Shown: positions 35,776 through 46,664, counted from the stretch's first letter. The stretch is 64,000 bases of DNA from Hyphomicrobium_A sp044507625 (GCA_044507625.1 JBIQJE010000002.1:62001-126000), one strand, 5' to 3'. The notes: generated from the sequence alone by a model not told the origin. Made by a program: numbers and translations.

Positions 35776-37458
35776 ATGAACCCATCTCAGGCGGAAACTG
35801 TGCCGTCCATCCTCAAAATCGCGCTGGCCCAAGCCAATCCCACCGTCGGCGATATCGCCGCCAACATTGCGAAGCTGCGTGCGATGCGCGCCCGCGCCGG
35901 CGAGCTCGGCGCCGATGTCGTGGTGTTTCCAGAGCTCTTCATCACCGGCTACCCGCCGGAGGATCTGGTGTTGAAGTCGGCCTTCGTCGCCGAAGCGCAG
36001 GCGAGCGTCGAAGCGCTTGCCGCCGATCTCGGAGAAGGACCCGCCGCGATCGCCGGCACCGTCTGGCGGGAGGGGGACGAGATCTTCAACGCCGTCGCGT
36101 TTCTGGACAACGGCGCGGTTGAAGCAGTGCGCTACAAGGTCGATCTGCCAAACTACGGCGTCTTCGATGAAAAGCGCGTGTTCATACCCGGGCCCATGCC
36201 CGGCCCCATCAACGTGCGCGGCGTACGCATCGGCGTCCCGATCTGCGAGGACATCTGGGGCCCCGACGTCGTCGAATGCCTGGCCGAGACGGGAACGGAA
36301 ATCCTCGTCTCTCCGAACGGCTCGCCCTTCGATTGGTCCAAGCCCGATGTGCGCATGAACATCGCCGTCTCCCGAGTCGTCGAGAGCGGCCTGCCTCTCG
36401 CCTACGTCAACCTCGTCGGCGGCCAGGACGAGCTCGTATTCGACGGCGGCTCCTTCGTGCTCAACGCCGACAAATCCCTCGCGGTGCAGCTCCCCGCCTG
36501 GGAAGAGGCGCTCGCGCTTACGACATGGGAGCGCGGAAACGACGGATGGCGTTGTGTCGCCGGCGAGCGCGCAATCCTGGCGGAGGGCGAGGCTGCTGCC
36601 TATCAGGCATGTGTGCTCGGCCTGCGCGACTACGTGGACAAGAATGGCTTTCCCGGCGTCATTCTTGGGCTTTCCGGTGGTATCGATAGCGCGCTCGTCG
36701 CCGCCATCGCCGTCGATGCGCTCGGGCCCGCGCGTGTGCGCACCGTCATGATGCCCTACCGTTACACCGCCGAGGAGAGCGTCCGCGACGCAGCCGCGTG
36801 CGCCAAGGCACTCGGCGTCGAATATATGACGCTCCCCATCGAGAAGGGTGTCGAGGGACTGACGGCCTGCCTTGCACCGGCGCTTGCCGGCACCGCGCCC
36901 GACACCACGGAGGAAAATCTCCAGTCGCGCGTGCGCGGCACCATCCTCATGGCGCTGTCGAACAAATTCGGCGGCATGGTGGTGACGACGGGCAACAAGT
37001 CGGAGATGTCGGTCGGATATGCGACGCTGTATGGCGACATGAACGGCGGCTTCAACCCGATCAAGGATCTCTACAAGACGGAAGTGTATCGGCTCTCCCG
37101 CTGGCGCAATCTCAACGTGCCGAAGGGCGGCAAGGGCCCCGCGGGCGAGGTGATCCCCGAGGCGATCATCACCCGTGTGCCGACGGCGGAGCTGCGACCG
37201 AACCAGACCGATCAGGATTCCCTGCCACCCTATGACGTGCTCGACGACATCCTCGCGTGTCTCGTCGAGAAGGAGATGCCGCTCGCCGACATCGTCGCCC
37301 GCGGCCATGCACTGGAGACGGTAAAGCGTGTGGAGCGGCTGTTATACCTCGCCGAATACAAACGCCGGCAGGCGCCGCCCGGGGTGAAGATCTCCGCCCG
37401 CAACTTCGGCCGTGATCGCCGCTACCCGATCGTCAATCGGTTCCGCGAACAGCAATAA
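35776..37458 (+). CDS. nadE: Glutamine-dependent NAD+ synthetase
   Basis: A 560-residue two-domain enzyme making NAD+ from nicotinate adenine dinucleotide, ATP and glutamine. The N-terminal nitrilase-like glutaminase (about 1-265) has the Glu/Lys/Cys triad in VVFPELFITGY, YKVDLPNYGVFDEKR and VPICEDIWGP. The C-terminal synthetase has the PP-loop GLSGGIDSALVAAIA and the segment TTGNKSEMSVGYATLYGD. Having both domains means it can use glutamine directly. The start at 35776 has no good RBS, but the sequence upstream is not coding. Confidence 0.95.
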   Translation: MNPSQAETVPSILKIALAQANPTVGDIAANIAKLRAMRARAGELGADVVVFPELFITGYPPEDLVLKSAFVAEAQASVEALAADLGEGPAAIAGTVWREGDEIFNAVAFLDNGAVEAVRYKVDLPNYGVFDEKRVFIPGPMPGPINVRGVRIGVPICEDIWGPDVVECLAETGTEILVSPNGSPFDWSKPDVRMNIAVSRVVESGLPLAYVNLVGGQDELVFDGGSFVLNADKSLAVQLPAWEEALALTTWERGNDGWRCVAGERAILAEGEAAAYQACVLGLRDYVDKNGFPGVILGLSGGIDSALVAAIAVDALGPARVRTVMMPYRYTAEESVRDAAACAKALGVEYMTLPIEKGVEGLTACLAPALAGTAPDTTEENLQSRVRGTILMALSNKFGGMVVTTGNKSEMSVGYATLYGDMNGGFNPIKDLYKTEVYRLSRWRNLNVPKGGKGPAGEVIPEAIITRVPTAELRPNQTDQDSLPPYDVLDDILACLVEKEMPLADIVARGHALETVKRVERLLYLAEYKRRQAPPGVKISARNFGRDRRYPIVNRFREQQ

Positions 37459-37654
37459 CGCGATCCTCTTGCGGCAACATCCGTGCGCAGACCGTGTGTC
37501 GTCGAACTTTTATTCGCGACGGCAAGCGCCTGATTCGTATGACGATTGATGCGGTGTTGAACGAAATTCACTGACACAGATCTGTATTAGGAATCACCTT
37601 CCTTCCGCGCTCCCAAGGCGAAGGCCCGGCAACGGGCACACATGGAGAGCGAAG

Positions 37655-39037
37655 GTGAATTGGAAACTTAAGTCTGGACGGAAGGTGTTTGTCGGCAGCG
37701 TTCTCGCGGTGACGATGGCCACCGCCTTCGGCGCACACGCAGACGGGATGCGCCGGGTGGAAGCCGATCTCGAGGCGATGCAGGCGCAGATCCGCGAGCT
37801 GCAGCGCGAGGTGGAGGCCACCAAGAAGGCCGCGAAGAGCGACAACGATCTCAAGATAAAATGGAAGGGCGCGCCGGAGCTGTCCAGCAGGGACGGCAAC
37901 TTCAAGATGAAGGTGCGCGGCCGCATCCACACCGACTACAACGCGATCAACCAGGATCGTGCCATTACCGGCAGCCCGAGCGTGAGCGCGGTCGAACTGC
38001 GACGCGCCCGTCTCGGCGTGCAGGGTACGGTCTGGGGCGACGTGGACTACATCCTCGAAGCCGACTTCGCGAACGATGCCGTTTCGATGAAGGACGCCTA
38101 TTTCAAGTACACCGGATGGGGCAAGCACTTCGCCGTCCAGTTCGGTAACTTCAAGACCTTCAACTCCCTCGAGCACCTGACGAGCGCGAACTACATCGAG
38201 TTCCTGGAGCGCGCTTCCTTTGTCGAGGCATTCGCGCTCGACCGCCAGCTCGGCGCCGCCGCCATCTGGGCCGACAAGCACTACACGTTTTCGGCGGGCA
38301 TCTTCGGGCCGACGACGAGCAATGAAGAGACGTGGTTCCGCGACGTGAAGGCCGGCTCTGCCCGCGCGACGTTCGCTCCCATCAACGAGGAGGGCCACGT
38401 CCTGCACTTCGGCGGCAGCTGGCGCTACCGCGCCGGCGCCACCGAGAACCGCTCGAACGTCGCTGTCGCGAACGATGAGTTCTTCCGTTATCGCGCCCGC
38501 GGCGCGGACCTGCATCTGGCGAACCGCTTCATCGCAACGCCGCAGATCTTCGACCGCGATACGTTCTGGGGGCTCGAAGCCGCGTACGTGCATGGCCCGT
38601 GGTCGATCCAGGGCGAATACACCCAGCTCCACGGCGACGTGTCGCCGATCTTCGCCGGACCCAATTCCACCTACCGTGGCTGGTATGTCGAAGGGAGCTG
38701 GTTCGTCACCGGCGAAACCCGCCCCTACAAGAACGGTGCGTTCGACCGCGTGAAGGTTCTCAATCCGGTATTCGAGGGCGGACACGGCGCCTGGCAGCTT
38801 GCCGCGCGCTATGACGTGCTGAACCTCTCCGACAACGCCGCGCTCATCCCCACCTGCACCATGTGCGGGGAGCAGAAGACGTGGCAGCTCGGTGTGAACT
38901 GGCACCTCAACGACAATGCGCGCCTGATGTTCAGCTACAACCAGTCGGATATCGGCGGCGGCAATATCGCCGGCACCAACCGCAACGACGGCGCCACGAT
39001 CAAGGGCTTCGGCGCACGCGCCCAGGTCGATTGGTGA
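37655..39037 (+). CDS. Outer-membrane porin, OprO/OprP-like
   Basis: A 460-residue porin with a signal peptide (VGSVLAVTMATAFGAHA|DG) and a short coiled coil right after cleavage (RRVEADLEAMQAQIRELQREVE). A 16-stranded beta-barrel with alternating aromatic and polar strands follows, starting GNFKMKVRGRIHTDYNA. The protein ends RAQVDW, the C-terminal aromatic recognised by the BAM complex. The overall pattern matches phosphate-selective porin O/P (Porin_O_P). The GTG at 37655 is chosen because GGAG lies at good spacing and the signal peptide fits. No Pho box is evident upstream, so phosphate specificity should not be assumed. Confidence 0.87.
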   Translation: MNWKLKSGRKVFVGSVLAVTMATAFGAHADGMRRVEADLEAMQAQIRELQREVEATKKAAKSDNDLKIKWKGAPELSSRDGNFKMKVRGRIHTDYNAINQDRAITGSPSVSAVELRRARLGVQGTVWGDVDYILEADFANDAVSMKDAYFKYTGWGKHFAVQFGNFKTFNSLEHLTSANYIEFLERASFVEAFALDRQLGAAAIWADKHYTFSAGIFGPTTSNEETWFRDVKAGSARATFAPINEEGHVLHFGGSWRYRAGATENRSNVAVANDEFFRYRARGADLHLANRFIATPQIFDRDTFWGLEAAYVHGPWSIQGEYTQLHGDVSPIFAGPNSTYRGWYVEGSWFVTGETRPYKNGAFDRVKVLNPVFEGGHGAWQLAARYDVLNLSDNAALIPTCTMCGEQKTWQLGVNWHLNDNARLMFSYNQSDIGGGNIAGTNRNDGATIKGFGARAQVDW

Positions 39038-39295
39038 GCGTTGGCCGACGGGCGCGGCCTCAAGCCGCCGCGTCCGCTAGCCTTGCGAGACGTGGATGAC
39101 ACCCAAAGGCTCGGCACCGGATGATTTCCCGTCTCTCCGGTGGCGGGCTTTTGCGTTTCTGTTGCGAGGAGAGCCAAACCCTCCCATGCTCGCGTACCGT
39201 GGAAGGCCTGCTTTGACGAAGGCTCCCCGCGGCTCTATAGCGGGCGCGGCTCTGATCCCGCCGTCCACCCGCTCAACGACTGTGACGCTCCAGGC

Positions 39296-40663
39296 ATGAC
39301 CGTAACCGTCCGCTTCGCGCCAAGCCCCACGGGGCGTCTCCACGTCGGCAACGTGCGCACCGCGCTGCTCAATTGGCTGTTCGCGCGCCAAGCTGGAGGC
39401 GATTTTTGGCTGCGTCTCGACGATACCGATCTGCAGCGCTCGACGGCCGAGTTCGCGGATGGCATCCGTCGCGACCTCGCCTGGCTCGGCCTCGAATGGA
39501 CGCGGGAGGAGCGGCAGTCGGAGCGCACCGGCCGCTACGTCGCAGCCGCCGAGGCGCTGAAGGCGGCGGGGCGGCTCTATGCCTGCTACGAGACCGAGGA
39601 CGAGCTCGACCGCAAGCGCAAGCGTCAGCGCGCCCGCGGCCTGCCGCCCATTTATGACAGGGCCGGCCTGAAGCTCACCGATGCCGAGCGGGCGGTCTTC
39701 GAGGCGGAGGGGCGTCGGCCCCACTGGCGTTTCCGCCTTGCCAATTCAGAAGCCGGCACGCTCAATCCGCTGCCGACGATCGTCTCCTGGAACGATCTCA
39801 TCCGCGGCGACCAGACGGTGGATGTCGGCTCGCTTTCCGACCCGGTCGTCATCCGCGCCGACGAAAGCTTCCTCTACACTTTCACGAGTGTCGTCGACGA
39901 CGCGGAGTTCGCCATCACACACGTGATCCGCGGCGAGGACCACGTTACGAACACGGGCGTGCAGGTGCAGCTTTTCGAGGCGCTGGGTAAAGAGCCGCCC
40001 GCCTTCGGGCACCATAGCCTCCTGATCGGCGCAGACGGCGCGGCGCTTTCAAAGCGCCTCGGCGCGCTCTCCATCGAGAGCCTGCGCGAGGCGGGCATCG
40101 AGCCTATGGCGCTGGCGAGCTATACCGCGCTCATCGGCACCTCCGACCCCATCGAGCCCCATCGCAATCTCGATGCCCTTGCCGAGCTCTTCAGCTTCGC
40201 GAAAATTTCCACCGCGCCCGCGCGCTTCGACGCCGACGAGCTCAAAGCGCTCAATGCGCGTCAGCTCCACGCCACGCCCTACGGGGACGTCGCCGGCCGC
40301 CTCGAGCAGCTCGAAATCGGGGGCGGGGAAGATTTCTGGAACGCGGTGCGCGGCAATCTCAACGTACTGGCCGATGCAGGCCCATGGTGGAATGTCGTCG
40401 CCGGCAAGATCGATCCCGTGATCGAGGATCAGGCCCTCACCGACCAGGCCGCGGCGCTGCTCCCGCCAGAGCCGTGGGACAGCGCGACCTGGGATGCCTG
40501 GATCGCCACCTTGAAGAACAGTAGCGGACGCAAGGGCCGGGCGCTGTTTCATCCGCTGCGTCTCGCTCTCACGGGTCTGGAGGACGGACCGGAGCTGAAG
40601 GCGCTGCTTGGGCTCATCGGCCGGGATAAGGCCGAGGCGCGACTCAAGGGGCAGCGGGCCTGA
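39296..40663 (+). CDS. gltX: Glutamyl-tRNA synthetase
   Basis: A 455-residue class I synthetase. The HIGH motif appears as APSPTGRLHVGNVRTALLN, with the ATP-site segment LRLDDTDLQRS. The second signature is LSKRLGALS (the KMSKS loop reads ALSKR). The anticodon-binding C-terminal domain is short. Alphaproteobacteria often have two GluRS paralogues, one of which charges tRNA-Gln or is specialised; this one is shorter than the usual 470-490 residues and may be the second type. It starts 258 bp after the porin, with no gene in the gap. It converges with a GNAT gene. Confidence 0.92.
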   Translation: MTVTVRFAPSPTGRLHVGNVRTALLNWLFARQAGGDFWLRLDDTDLQRSTAEFADGIRRDLAWLGLEWTREERQSERTGRYVAAAEALKAAGRLYACYETEDELDRKRKRQRARGLPPIYDRAGLKLTDAERAVFEAEGRRPHWRFRLANSEAGTLNPLPTIVSWNDLIRGDQTVDVGSLSDPVVIRADESFLYTFTSVVDDAEFAITHVIRGEDHVTNTGVQVQLFEALGKEPPAFGHHSLLIGADGAALSKRLGALSIESLREAGIEPMALASYTALIGTSDPIEPHRNLDALAELFSFAKISTAPARFDADELKALNARQLHATPYGDVAGRLEQLEIGGGEDFWNAVRGNLNVLADAGPWWNVVAGKIDPVIEDQALTDQAAALLPPEPWDSATWDAWIATLKNSSGRKGRALFHPLRLALTGLEDGPELKALLGLIGRDKAEARLKGQRA

Positions 40664-40738
40664 CGCTGTGGGGTGACGCCGGCCGGCTTGGTCCGGATCG
40701 GGCCGCTAGGCGTTCGATGCTTCAGCCGCCAACCGGGC

Positions 40739-41281
40739 TCAGTGCATCACGTCGGCGCGGCCGTCCCCTGCCTTCCGCATCATCGCGACGGGGATCGCGC
40801 GCCCCGATGGCAGCGACCAGATGGCCTCGCCCGTCTCGTGATAGCCGAGGTGCTCGAAAAAGCCCCGCGCGCCGAGCAGCGCGCTCGTCTCCTGTGCGCG
40901 GTAGCCGGTGGCGCGCGCTTCCTCCTCGAGATATTCGGCAAGCCGCGTGCCGATGCCATTGCCGCTGAACAGCGGTAGCACGAATACCGCGAGCAGCCGC
41001 GCGGTCGGGCTTTTCATTTCGGTGATGCTCCACGCGCCGACGCCGACCATCTCCCCATCGATGAACGCGCCATAGGCGCGATTGCCGATCAGCAGATCGC
41101 CGTATTGCGGGCTGCGCACGAAGGCGATGAAAGCGTCGATCTGCGGCTGCGAATAGTGCCCGGAGGCACCCTTCGCAAACGAGTTCGTAACGACATAGCG
41201 CGCGGTCGACATCTCGTCGACGCTGAGGGCGCGGATCTCCAGCATGTCGAGCAGGCTATCGGCGGAGGTGGAAAGGCGCAT
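40739..41281 (-). CDS. GNAT-family N-acetyltransferase
   Basis: A 180-residue protein with the GNAT fold. Motif A with the acetyl-CoA pyrophosphate loop is LLAVFVLPLFSGNGIGTRLAEYLE (in parts: VFVLPLFSGNGIG then TRLAEYLEEEA), and motif B is ALLGARGFFEHLGYHETG. The acceptor substrate is unknown; it may act on a small molecule or a protein. The start used is ATG 41281; an internal ATG at 41245 (MLEIRALSVDEM) is an alternative and is closer to the domain boundary. Confidence 0.83.
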   Translation of the reverse strand: MRLSTSADSLLDMLEIRALSVDEMSTARYVVTNSFAKGASGHYSQPQIDAFIAFVRSPQYGDLLIGNRAYGAFIDGEMVGVGAWSITEMKSPTARLLAVFVLPLFSGNGIGTRLAEYLEEEARATGYRAQETSALLGARGFFEHLGYHETGEAIWSLPSGRAIPVAMMRKAGDGRADVMH

Positions 41282-41347
41282 CGTCGGCTTTCGTATTCGT
41301 CGTATTGCCCGAGTGCGCCATCTTGCGACCGCAGCCTCGGGCGCAAT

Positions 41348-42460
41348 CTATTGCTGCCGTTGCGCTTCGGATTCGGAGCGGGCTTCCCAGCCGGTCGGCG
41401 CACTGCGGGGAGGTCCCGTTTCGGCGCGTCGGCCGCTGTCCCCCGCGGGTGCCTCGGGCGCGACGTACTCGGCCTCTTTGCACGAGCAACCTTTCACCAG
41501 CTCCTTGCGATAGCGGAACGCCGTCTTGAGACTGGTGTAGGGCTGTTGTGTGCGGAACGCGATCGACTGATCCATCGCCGAGCCGGGGTTCTGGTAATAG
41601 TAAAGCTCCGCGGGCGCCGCGCACCGCGACTGGCAAGCCTCGGCATCCTGCTCGAAGTGGCTCGGCAGCGTCGAGAAGCTCACGGGGAAGTAATAGCCGT
41701 CGCACAGGCGCACGCAGACCGTGCGGTAGGTGGCCGAGGAATGGCCGCCGAAGGGGGTCCAGTTGTTCGAGAAGCTGCCCTCGTCCTCGTCCTGCCAGAT
41801 CGAGGAGGAATCGCCGCCGCGATCATAGCGGCGCGCTTCCTGCGCGTAGTTGGCGCCGCAGTTGTTGCGTGCAAGCTCGCGCACGATCTCCTCGCGGTAG
41901 GACCGCACGCCGGAATTGGCGATCTGCTGGCGCTGGGCGTCGAGGTCGGCCAGCCGGCGCTGGGCCTGATCGCGCTGCTGGGCGAGATCGACACAGCGGC
42001 GCGAGCGCCGCAGCGTCTTGGAGAAGAGGAAATATTCATAGCAGTCGGCCCGTTCGAGATCCGACTGGCTCTGCTCGTAGGCCCGCTCCACCTGGTCCAT
42101 CTCCGCCTCGATGCCCGGAAGCCGGTCGCGCATGCCGCTGGAGCGCTGCCCGTCCTGCACGAGACGCTGCTCGAGCTGCAGGCATATGGGGTTCTTGGTC
42201 GACCAGTTGACCGATGGTGCAGCTTGCGGCGGAGGCATCTGCGCACCCGGCGCCGGTTCGGGACGCGGCTGATAGGTAGGCCGCTCGCCCTGCATCGGCG
42301 GCGGCTCGCGGTAAACGGGTTCGTCCGGCACCGGCGGGCGCTCGGGCTCCGAGCTGCTCCACGGCCACCAGCCCTGCGCCAGCACCGGGCACGCAGCCAC
42401 CATCGCGGCGGCGAGGATCGCGGCGCCCAGAGCCTGACGGCGGGCATGTGCCTTACGCAT
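41348..42460 (-). CDS. DUF2865 exported protein
   Basis: A 370-residue alphaproteobacterial protein of unknown function. It has a signal peptide (RRQALGAAILAAAMVAACPVLAQ) and a proline-rich linker (about residues 30-80). A predicted coiled coil lies at about 95-175, with repeated Gln/Arg/Asp patterns. The DUF2865 core follows: VCVRLCDGYYFPVSFST, then FEQDAEACQSRC and ELYYYQNPG, with conserved cysteines likely forming disulfides. The C-terminus is polar and disordered. The ATG at 42460 puts the signal peptide at the N-terminus; GGCAGGA lies upstream. It is divergent from the cysS leader. Confidence 0.85.
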   Translation of the reverse strand: MRKAHARRQALGAAILAAAMVAACPVLAQGWWPWSSSEPERPPVPDEPVYREPPPMQGERPTYQPRPEPAPGAQMPPPQAAPSVNWSTKNPICLQLEQRLVQDGQRSSGMRDRLPGIEAEMDQVERAYEQSQSDLERADCYEYFLFSKTLRRSRRCVDLAQQRDQAQRRLADLDAQRQQIANSGVRSYREEIVRELARNNCGANYAQEARRYDRGGDSSSIWQDEDEGSFSNNWTPFGGHSSATYRTVCVRLCDGYYFPVSFSTLPSHFEQDAEACQSRCAAPAELYYYQNPGSAMDQSIAFRTQQPYTSLKTAFRYRKELVKGCSCKEAEYVAPEAPAGDSGRRAETGPPRSAPTGWEARSESEAQRQQ

Positions 42461-42665
42461 CGTGAGAATGGTCCTGCCGGGGCTGTGTGTCCGTTCGGCC
42501 GTCAATACTGGCCGGTCGGAGGGCGACTATGGACACCACCGGCTAGGGGGTCAATGCGGAGCAATTGGGGCGGCCGGTGACCCCCGGGAGGGAAAGCCTA
42601 GATGTCCCCGCCCGTTAACGGCAGCGCGCTTGACGAGGCACGCAGACATTGCGCATAAGGTCGCC

Positions 42666-42728
42666 ATGAAGCGCAACCTGCCCTCGCACGCCGCCGGCCT
42701 GTGTGGCATCACCATTATTTCGAGCTAG
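42666..42728 (+). CDS. Candidate 20-residue leader peptide upstream of cysS
   Basis: A short frame with AAGG 6 bp before the ATG encodes MKRNLPSHAA followed by GLCGITIISS and a stop. It has one cysteine eight residues before the end. It lies in the 361-bp gap between the divergent DUF2865 and cysS genes, 93 bp before cysS, and is followed by a long-range stem. A role in sensing Cys-tRNA level is an attractive idea, but a single Cys codon is thin evidence. Confidence 0.35.
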   Translation: MKRNLPSHAAGLCGITIISS

Positions 42729-42734
42729 CAATAA

Positions 42735-42797
42735 CCGCTGGCGCGTGGCGCGCTTCTTTGTCCAAATTCTGAGCCAGAGAAATCGTCCCGCCAGCGG
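42735..42797 (+). promoter_or_regulatory. Long-range stem in the cysS leader
   Basis: CCGCTGGCG (42735-42743) is perfectly complementary to CGCCAGCGG (42789-42797), enclosing a 45-nt loop that contains further self-complementary GC (GCGTGGCGCGC). The stem ends 24 bp before the cysS ATG and begins 7 bp after the stop of the candidate leader peptide. That is the geometry expected for translation-coupled control. Confidence 0.4.
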
Positions 42798-42821
42798 ATC
42801 CTGACGATACCAGGGACCGTC

Positions 42822-44236
<1,415 letters not shown>

Positions 44237-44240
<4 letters not shown>

Positions 44241-44359
44241 GCGACGATTGGCGCAAGGACACGCCCGAGCCGCGCCACTGGCTGTTTTACATGCTGGTGA
44301 AGATCGGCATCGCCCTGTTGGCGTTCTGGATCGCCGCCCGCGTCTTCGGCTACGTGTGA
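44237..44359 (+). CDS. 40-residue membrane protein translationally coupled to cysS
   Basis: A tiny protein, MSDDWRKDTPEPRHWLF, then a single hydrophobic helix (about residues 16-37) and RVFGYV. Its ATG overlaps the cysS stop (ATGA), so ribosomes finishing cysS can re-initiate on it. The family is unrecognised. A polar, Trp-containing N-terminus followed by one helix is typical of small regulatory or assembly membrane proteins. The GNAT gene begins 10 bp after its stop, which supports an operon. Confidence 0.6.
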
Positions 44360-44369
44360 GGTCGCACCT

Positions 44370-44867
44370 ATGCAACCGCAATCCTATCCCATCCGTCCGT
44401 TCATGCCCTCCGACACGATGGCGCTGCGTGATCTCTATGCGCAGAGCATCGAGGAGCTGACCGCCGAGGATTATACCGAGGATCAGCGCCTCGCGTGGAT
44501 CGCGAGGGCCGAGGACGCCGAAGCCTTCGCCGACCGCCTCGAAGCGATGGTGACGCTGATCGTGCAGGTGGATGGCGAATATCTCGGCTTTGCTTCCCTC
44601 AAGAACAACACCGTTCTCGACATGCTCTACGTGCACCCGTACGCCACCGGACGCGGCGTCGGCACAACGCTCGTCGATGCGCTCGAGCGGCTGGCGGCGG
44701 CGCGTGGGGCAAAGGAAATTACCGTCGAGGCGAGCGAGACGGCGCAACCGTTCTTCGCGGAGCGGGGCTATGTGCCGGGAAAACGTAACCTCATTCCGGT
44801 CGAGGACGAGTGGCTCCCGAACACGACAATGACCAAGAATCTCGCGGATAAGACCGAGGCACACTGA
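44370..44867 (+). CDS. GNAT-family N-acetyltransferase
   Basis: A 165-residue GNAT. It opens YPIRPFMPSDTMALRDLYAQS; the acetyl-CoA loop is VHPYATGRGVGTTLVDALE, and motif B is ETAQPFFAERGYVPGKRN, a YjaB/PhnO-like pattern. The C-terminus, NTTMTKNLADK, is also typical of YafP/YjaB-type acetyltransferases, whose substrates are unclear. It lies in a compact group with cysS and the 40-residue gene (10-bp gap), and cimA starts 114 bp later. Confidence 0.88.
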   Translation: MQPQSYPIRPFMPSDTMALRDLYAQSIEELTAEDYTEDQRLAWIARAEDAEAFADRLEAMVTLIVQVDGEYLGFASLKNNTVLDMLYVHPYATGRGVGTTLVDALERLAAARGAKEITVEASETAQPFFAERGYVPGKRNLIPVEDEWLPNTTMTKNLADKTEAH

Positions 44868-44981
44868 AAGAAGCGAGACGGACAGCGATGGGATGGCTGC
44901 ACCGCGTTTGATGCGGCGTGCACGCCGATGATCCCCGGGAAAACGGAAGGATGCCGTCGCCCAGAACGGCAGTGACAGCGT

Positions 44982-46619
44982 ATGACGAAAGAGCGACTGT
45001 ACCTGTTCGATACGACGCTGCGCGACGGAGCGCAGACCACGGGCATCGACTTTTCCGTCGACGACAAGCGCCGGATCTCCGCGGTGCTGGATGATCTCGG
45101 CGTCGACTATGTCGAGGGCGGCTTCCCCGGCGCCAACGCCACCGATACGCAATTCCTCGGCGCGCCGCCCGCGCTCGCCCATGCCAGGATGACGGCCTTC
45201 GGCATGGTGAAGCGCGCAGGGCGGTCGGTGTCCAACGATACCGGTCTGCAGGCGGTGCTGGCGTCGCAGGGCCAGGCGATCTGCCTTGTCGCCAAGGCGT
45301 GGGACTACCACGTGCGTGTCGCGCTCGGCATCTCGAACGAGGAGAACCTCGCCGCCGTCGAGCAGTCGATGAAGGCGATTGTCGAGACCGGCCGCGAGGC
45401 CATGCTCGACTGCGAGCATTTCTTCGACGGCTACAAGGGCAACCGCGAATACGCGCTCGCCGTGGTGCGCACCGCCTATGAGGCCGGCGCGCGCTGGGTG
45501 GTGCTGTGCGATACCAACGGCGGCACGCTTCCCCACGAGATCGAGCGCATCGTCGGCGAGGTGTCGAAGGTGGTGCCGGGCACGCACCTCGGCATCCACA
45601 CGCACAACGACACGGAGAATGCCGTCGCCAACTCGCTGATGGCGGTGCGTGCGGGCGTGCGCCAGATCCAGGGTACGCTCAACGGCATCGGCGAGCGTTG
45701 CGGCAACGCGAACCTCACCTCCATCATCCCGACGCTGCTCCTGAAGAGCGAGTTCGCCGAGCATTTCCAAACCGGCGTGACGCCGGAGCGGCTCCTGACG
45801 CTCACCCACGCCAGCCGCATCCTCGACGAGATCCTCAACCGCAATCCCGACCGGCATGCGCCGTACGTGGGCGAGAGCGCGTTCGCGACGAAGGCAGGCA
45901 TTCACGCCTCGGCGATCCTGAAGGAGCCGCAGACCTACGAGCACGTGGCGCCCGAGAGCGTCGGCAATCAACGCCGGCTCCTGGTTTCCAAGCAGGGTGG
46001 CCGCTCCAGCATTCTCGCCAACATCGAGAAGCTCGGCATACCGATAGACAAGGACGACGCGCGGGTGGCGCGCCTGCTCGACGAGGTGAAAACCCGCGAG
46101 GCGGCGGGCTATTCCTACGAGGCGGCCGAAGCATCCTTCGAGCTGCTTGCGCACCGCATGCTGGATAACGTGCCGCTTTATTTCTCCGTCGACAGCTTCC
46201 GCGTCATGGTGGAGCGCCGGCACAACTCGCGCGGCAAGCTGGTCACCGTGTCGGAAGCCATCGTGAAGGTCTTCATCAACGGCGACAACGAGCCGTTGTG
46301 GTCCGTCGGCGAGGGCAACGGTCCGGTGAACGCGCTCGATCGCGCGCTGCGCAAGGACCTTGGCCGCTATCAGAAGCACATTGATGGCGTCGAGCTGATC
46401 GACTACAAGGTGCGTATCCTGACGGGCGGCACAGAGGCCGTAACGCGCGTACTCGTCGAAAGTCTCGACACGGCAACCGGCAATCGCTGGTTCACGGTGG
46501 GCGTTTCCCCCAACATCATCGATGCCAGCTTCGAGGCGCTGCTCGATTCCATCAACTACAAGCTGATGAAGGACAACGCCGAGGCATCACCGGCCCCGGT
46601 CGAGCGCCCGCAGGCCTAG
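44982..46619 (+). CDS. cimA: Citramalate synthase
   Basis: A 545-residue enzyme condensing pyruvate with acetyl-CoA to (R)-citramalate, the threonine-independent route to 2-oxobutyrate and isoleucine. The DRE-TIM barrel starts LYLFDTTLRDGAQTTGIDFS. The metal-binding segment is GIHTHNDTENAVANSL, followed by GTLNGIGERCGNANL. The C-terminal LeuA-dimer domain (about 390-540), with AVTRVLVESLD, is the leucine/isoleucine-type regulatory domain. The TLRDGAQTTG opening and the length match the CimA (TIGR00977) type rather than 2-isopropylmalate synthase. An interspersed repeat copy follows the stop by 14 bp. Confidence 0.92.
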   Translation: MTKERLYLFDTTLRDGAQTTGIDFSVDDKRRISAVLDDLGVDYVEGGFPGANATDTQFLGAPPALAHARMTAFGMVKRAGRSVSNDTGLQAVLASQGQAICLVAKAWDYHVRVALGISNEENLAAVEQSMKAIVETGREAMLDCEHFFDGYKGNREYALAVVRTAYEAGARWVVLCDTNGGTLPHEIERIVGEVSKVVPGTHLGIHTHNDTENAVANSLMAVRAGVRQIQGTLNGIGERCGNANLTSIIPTLLLKSEFAEHFQTGVTPERLLTLTHASRILDEILNRNPDRHAPYVGESAFATKAGIHASAILKEPQTYEHVAPESVGNQRRLLVSKQGGRSSILANIEKLGIPIDKDDARVARLLDEVKTREAAGYSYEAAEASFELLAHRMLDNVPLYFSVDSFRVMVERRHNSRGKLVTVSEAIVKVFINGDNEPLWSVGEGNGPVNALDRALRKDLGRYQKHIDGVELIDYKVRILTGGTEAVTRVLVESLDTATGNRWFTVGVSPNIIDASFEALLDSINYKLMKDNAEASPAPVERPQA

Positions 46620-46632
46620 GGTGCTCGCCGGA

Positions 46633-46654
46633 GAAGTGGGCACCGGCTTTCCGA
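46633..46654. repeat. Short interspersed repeat, copy A (22 bp)
   Basis: The sequence GAAGTGGGC-A-CCGG-C-TTTCCGA lies just after the cimA stop codon. It matches copy B (51615-51636) at 20 of 22 positions. Similar GAAGTGG...CCGGTTTTC elements are, from memory, common between genes in Hyphomicrobiales. The position between convergent genes suggests a role in transcript ends or simply tolerance there. Confidence 0.55.
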
Positions 46655-46664
46655 AGCGCGCGCT

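Noticed and set aside
35761..37308. 515-codon minus-strand frame opposite nadE
   Set aside because: Antisense shadow of a fully recognisable NAD synthetase.
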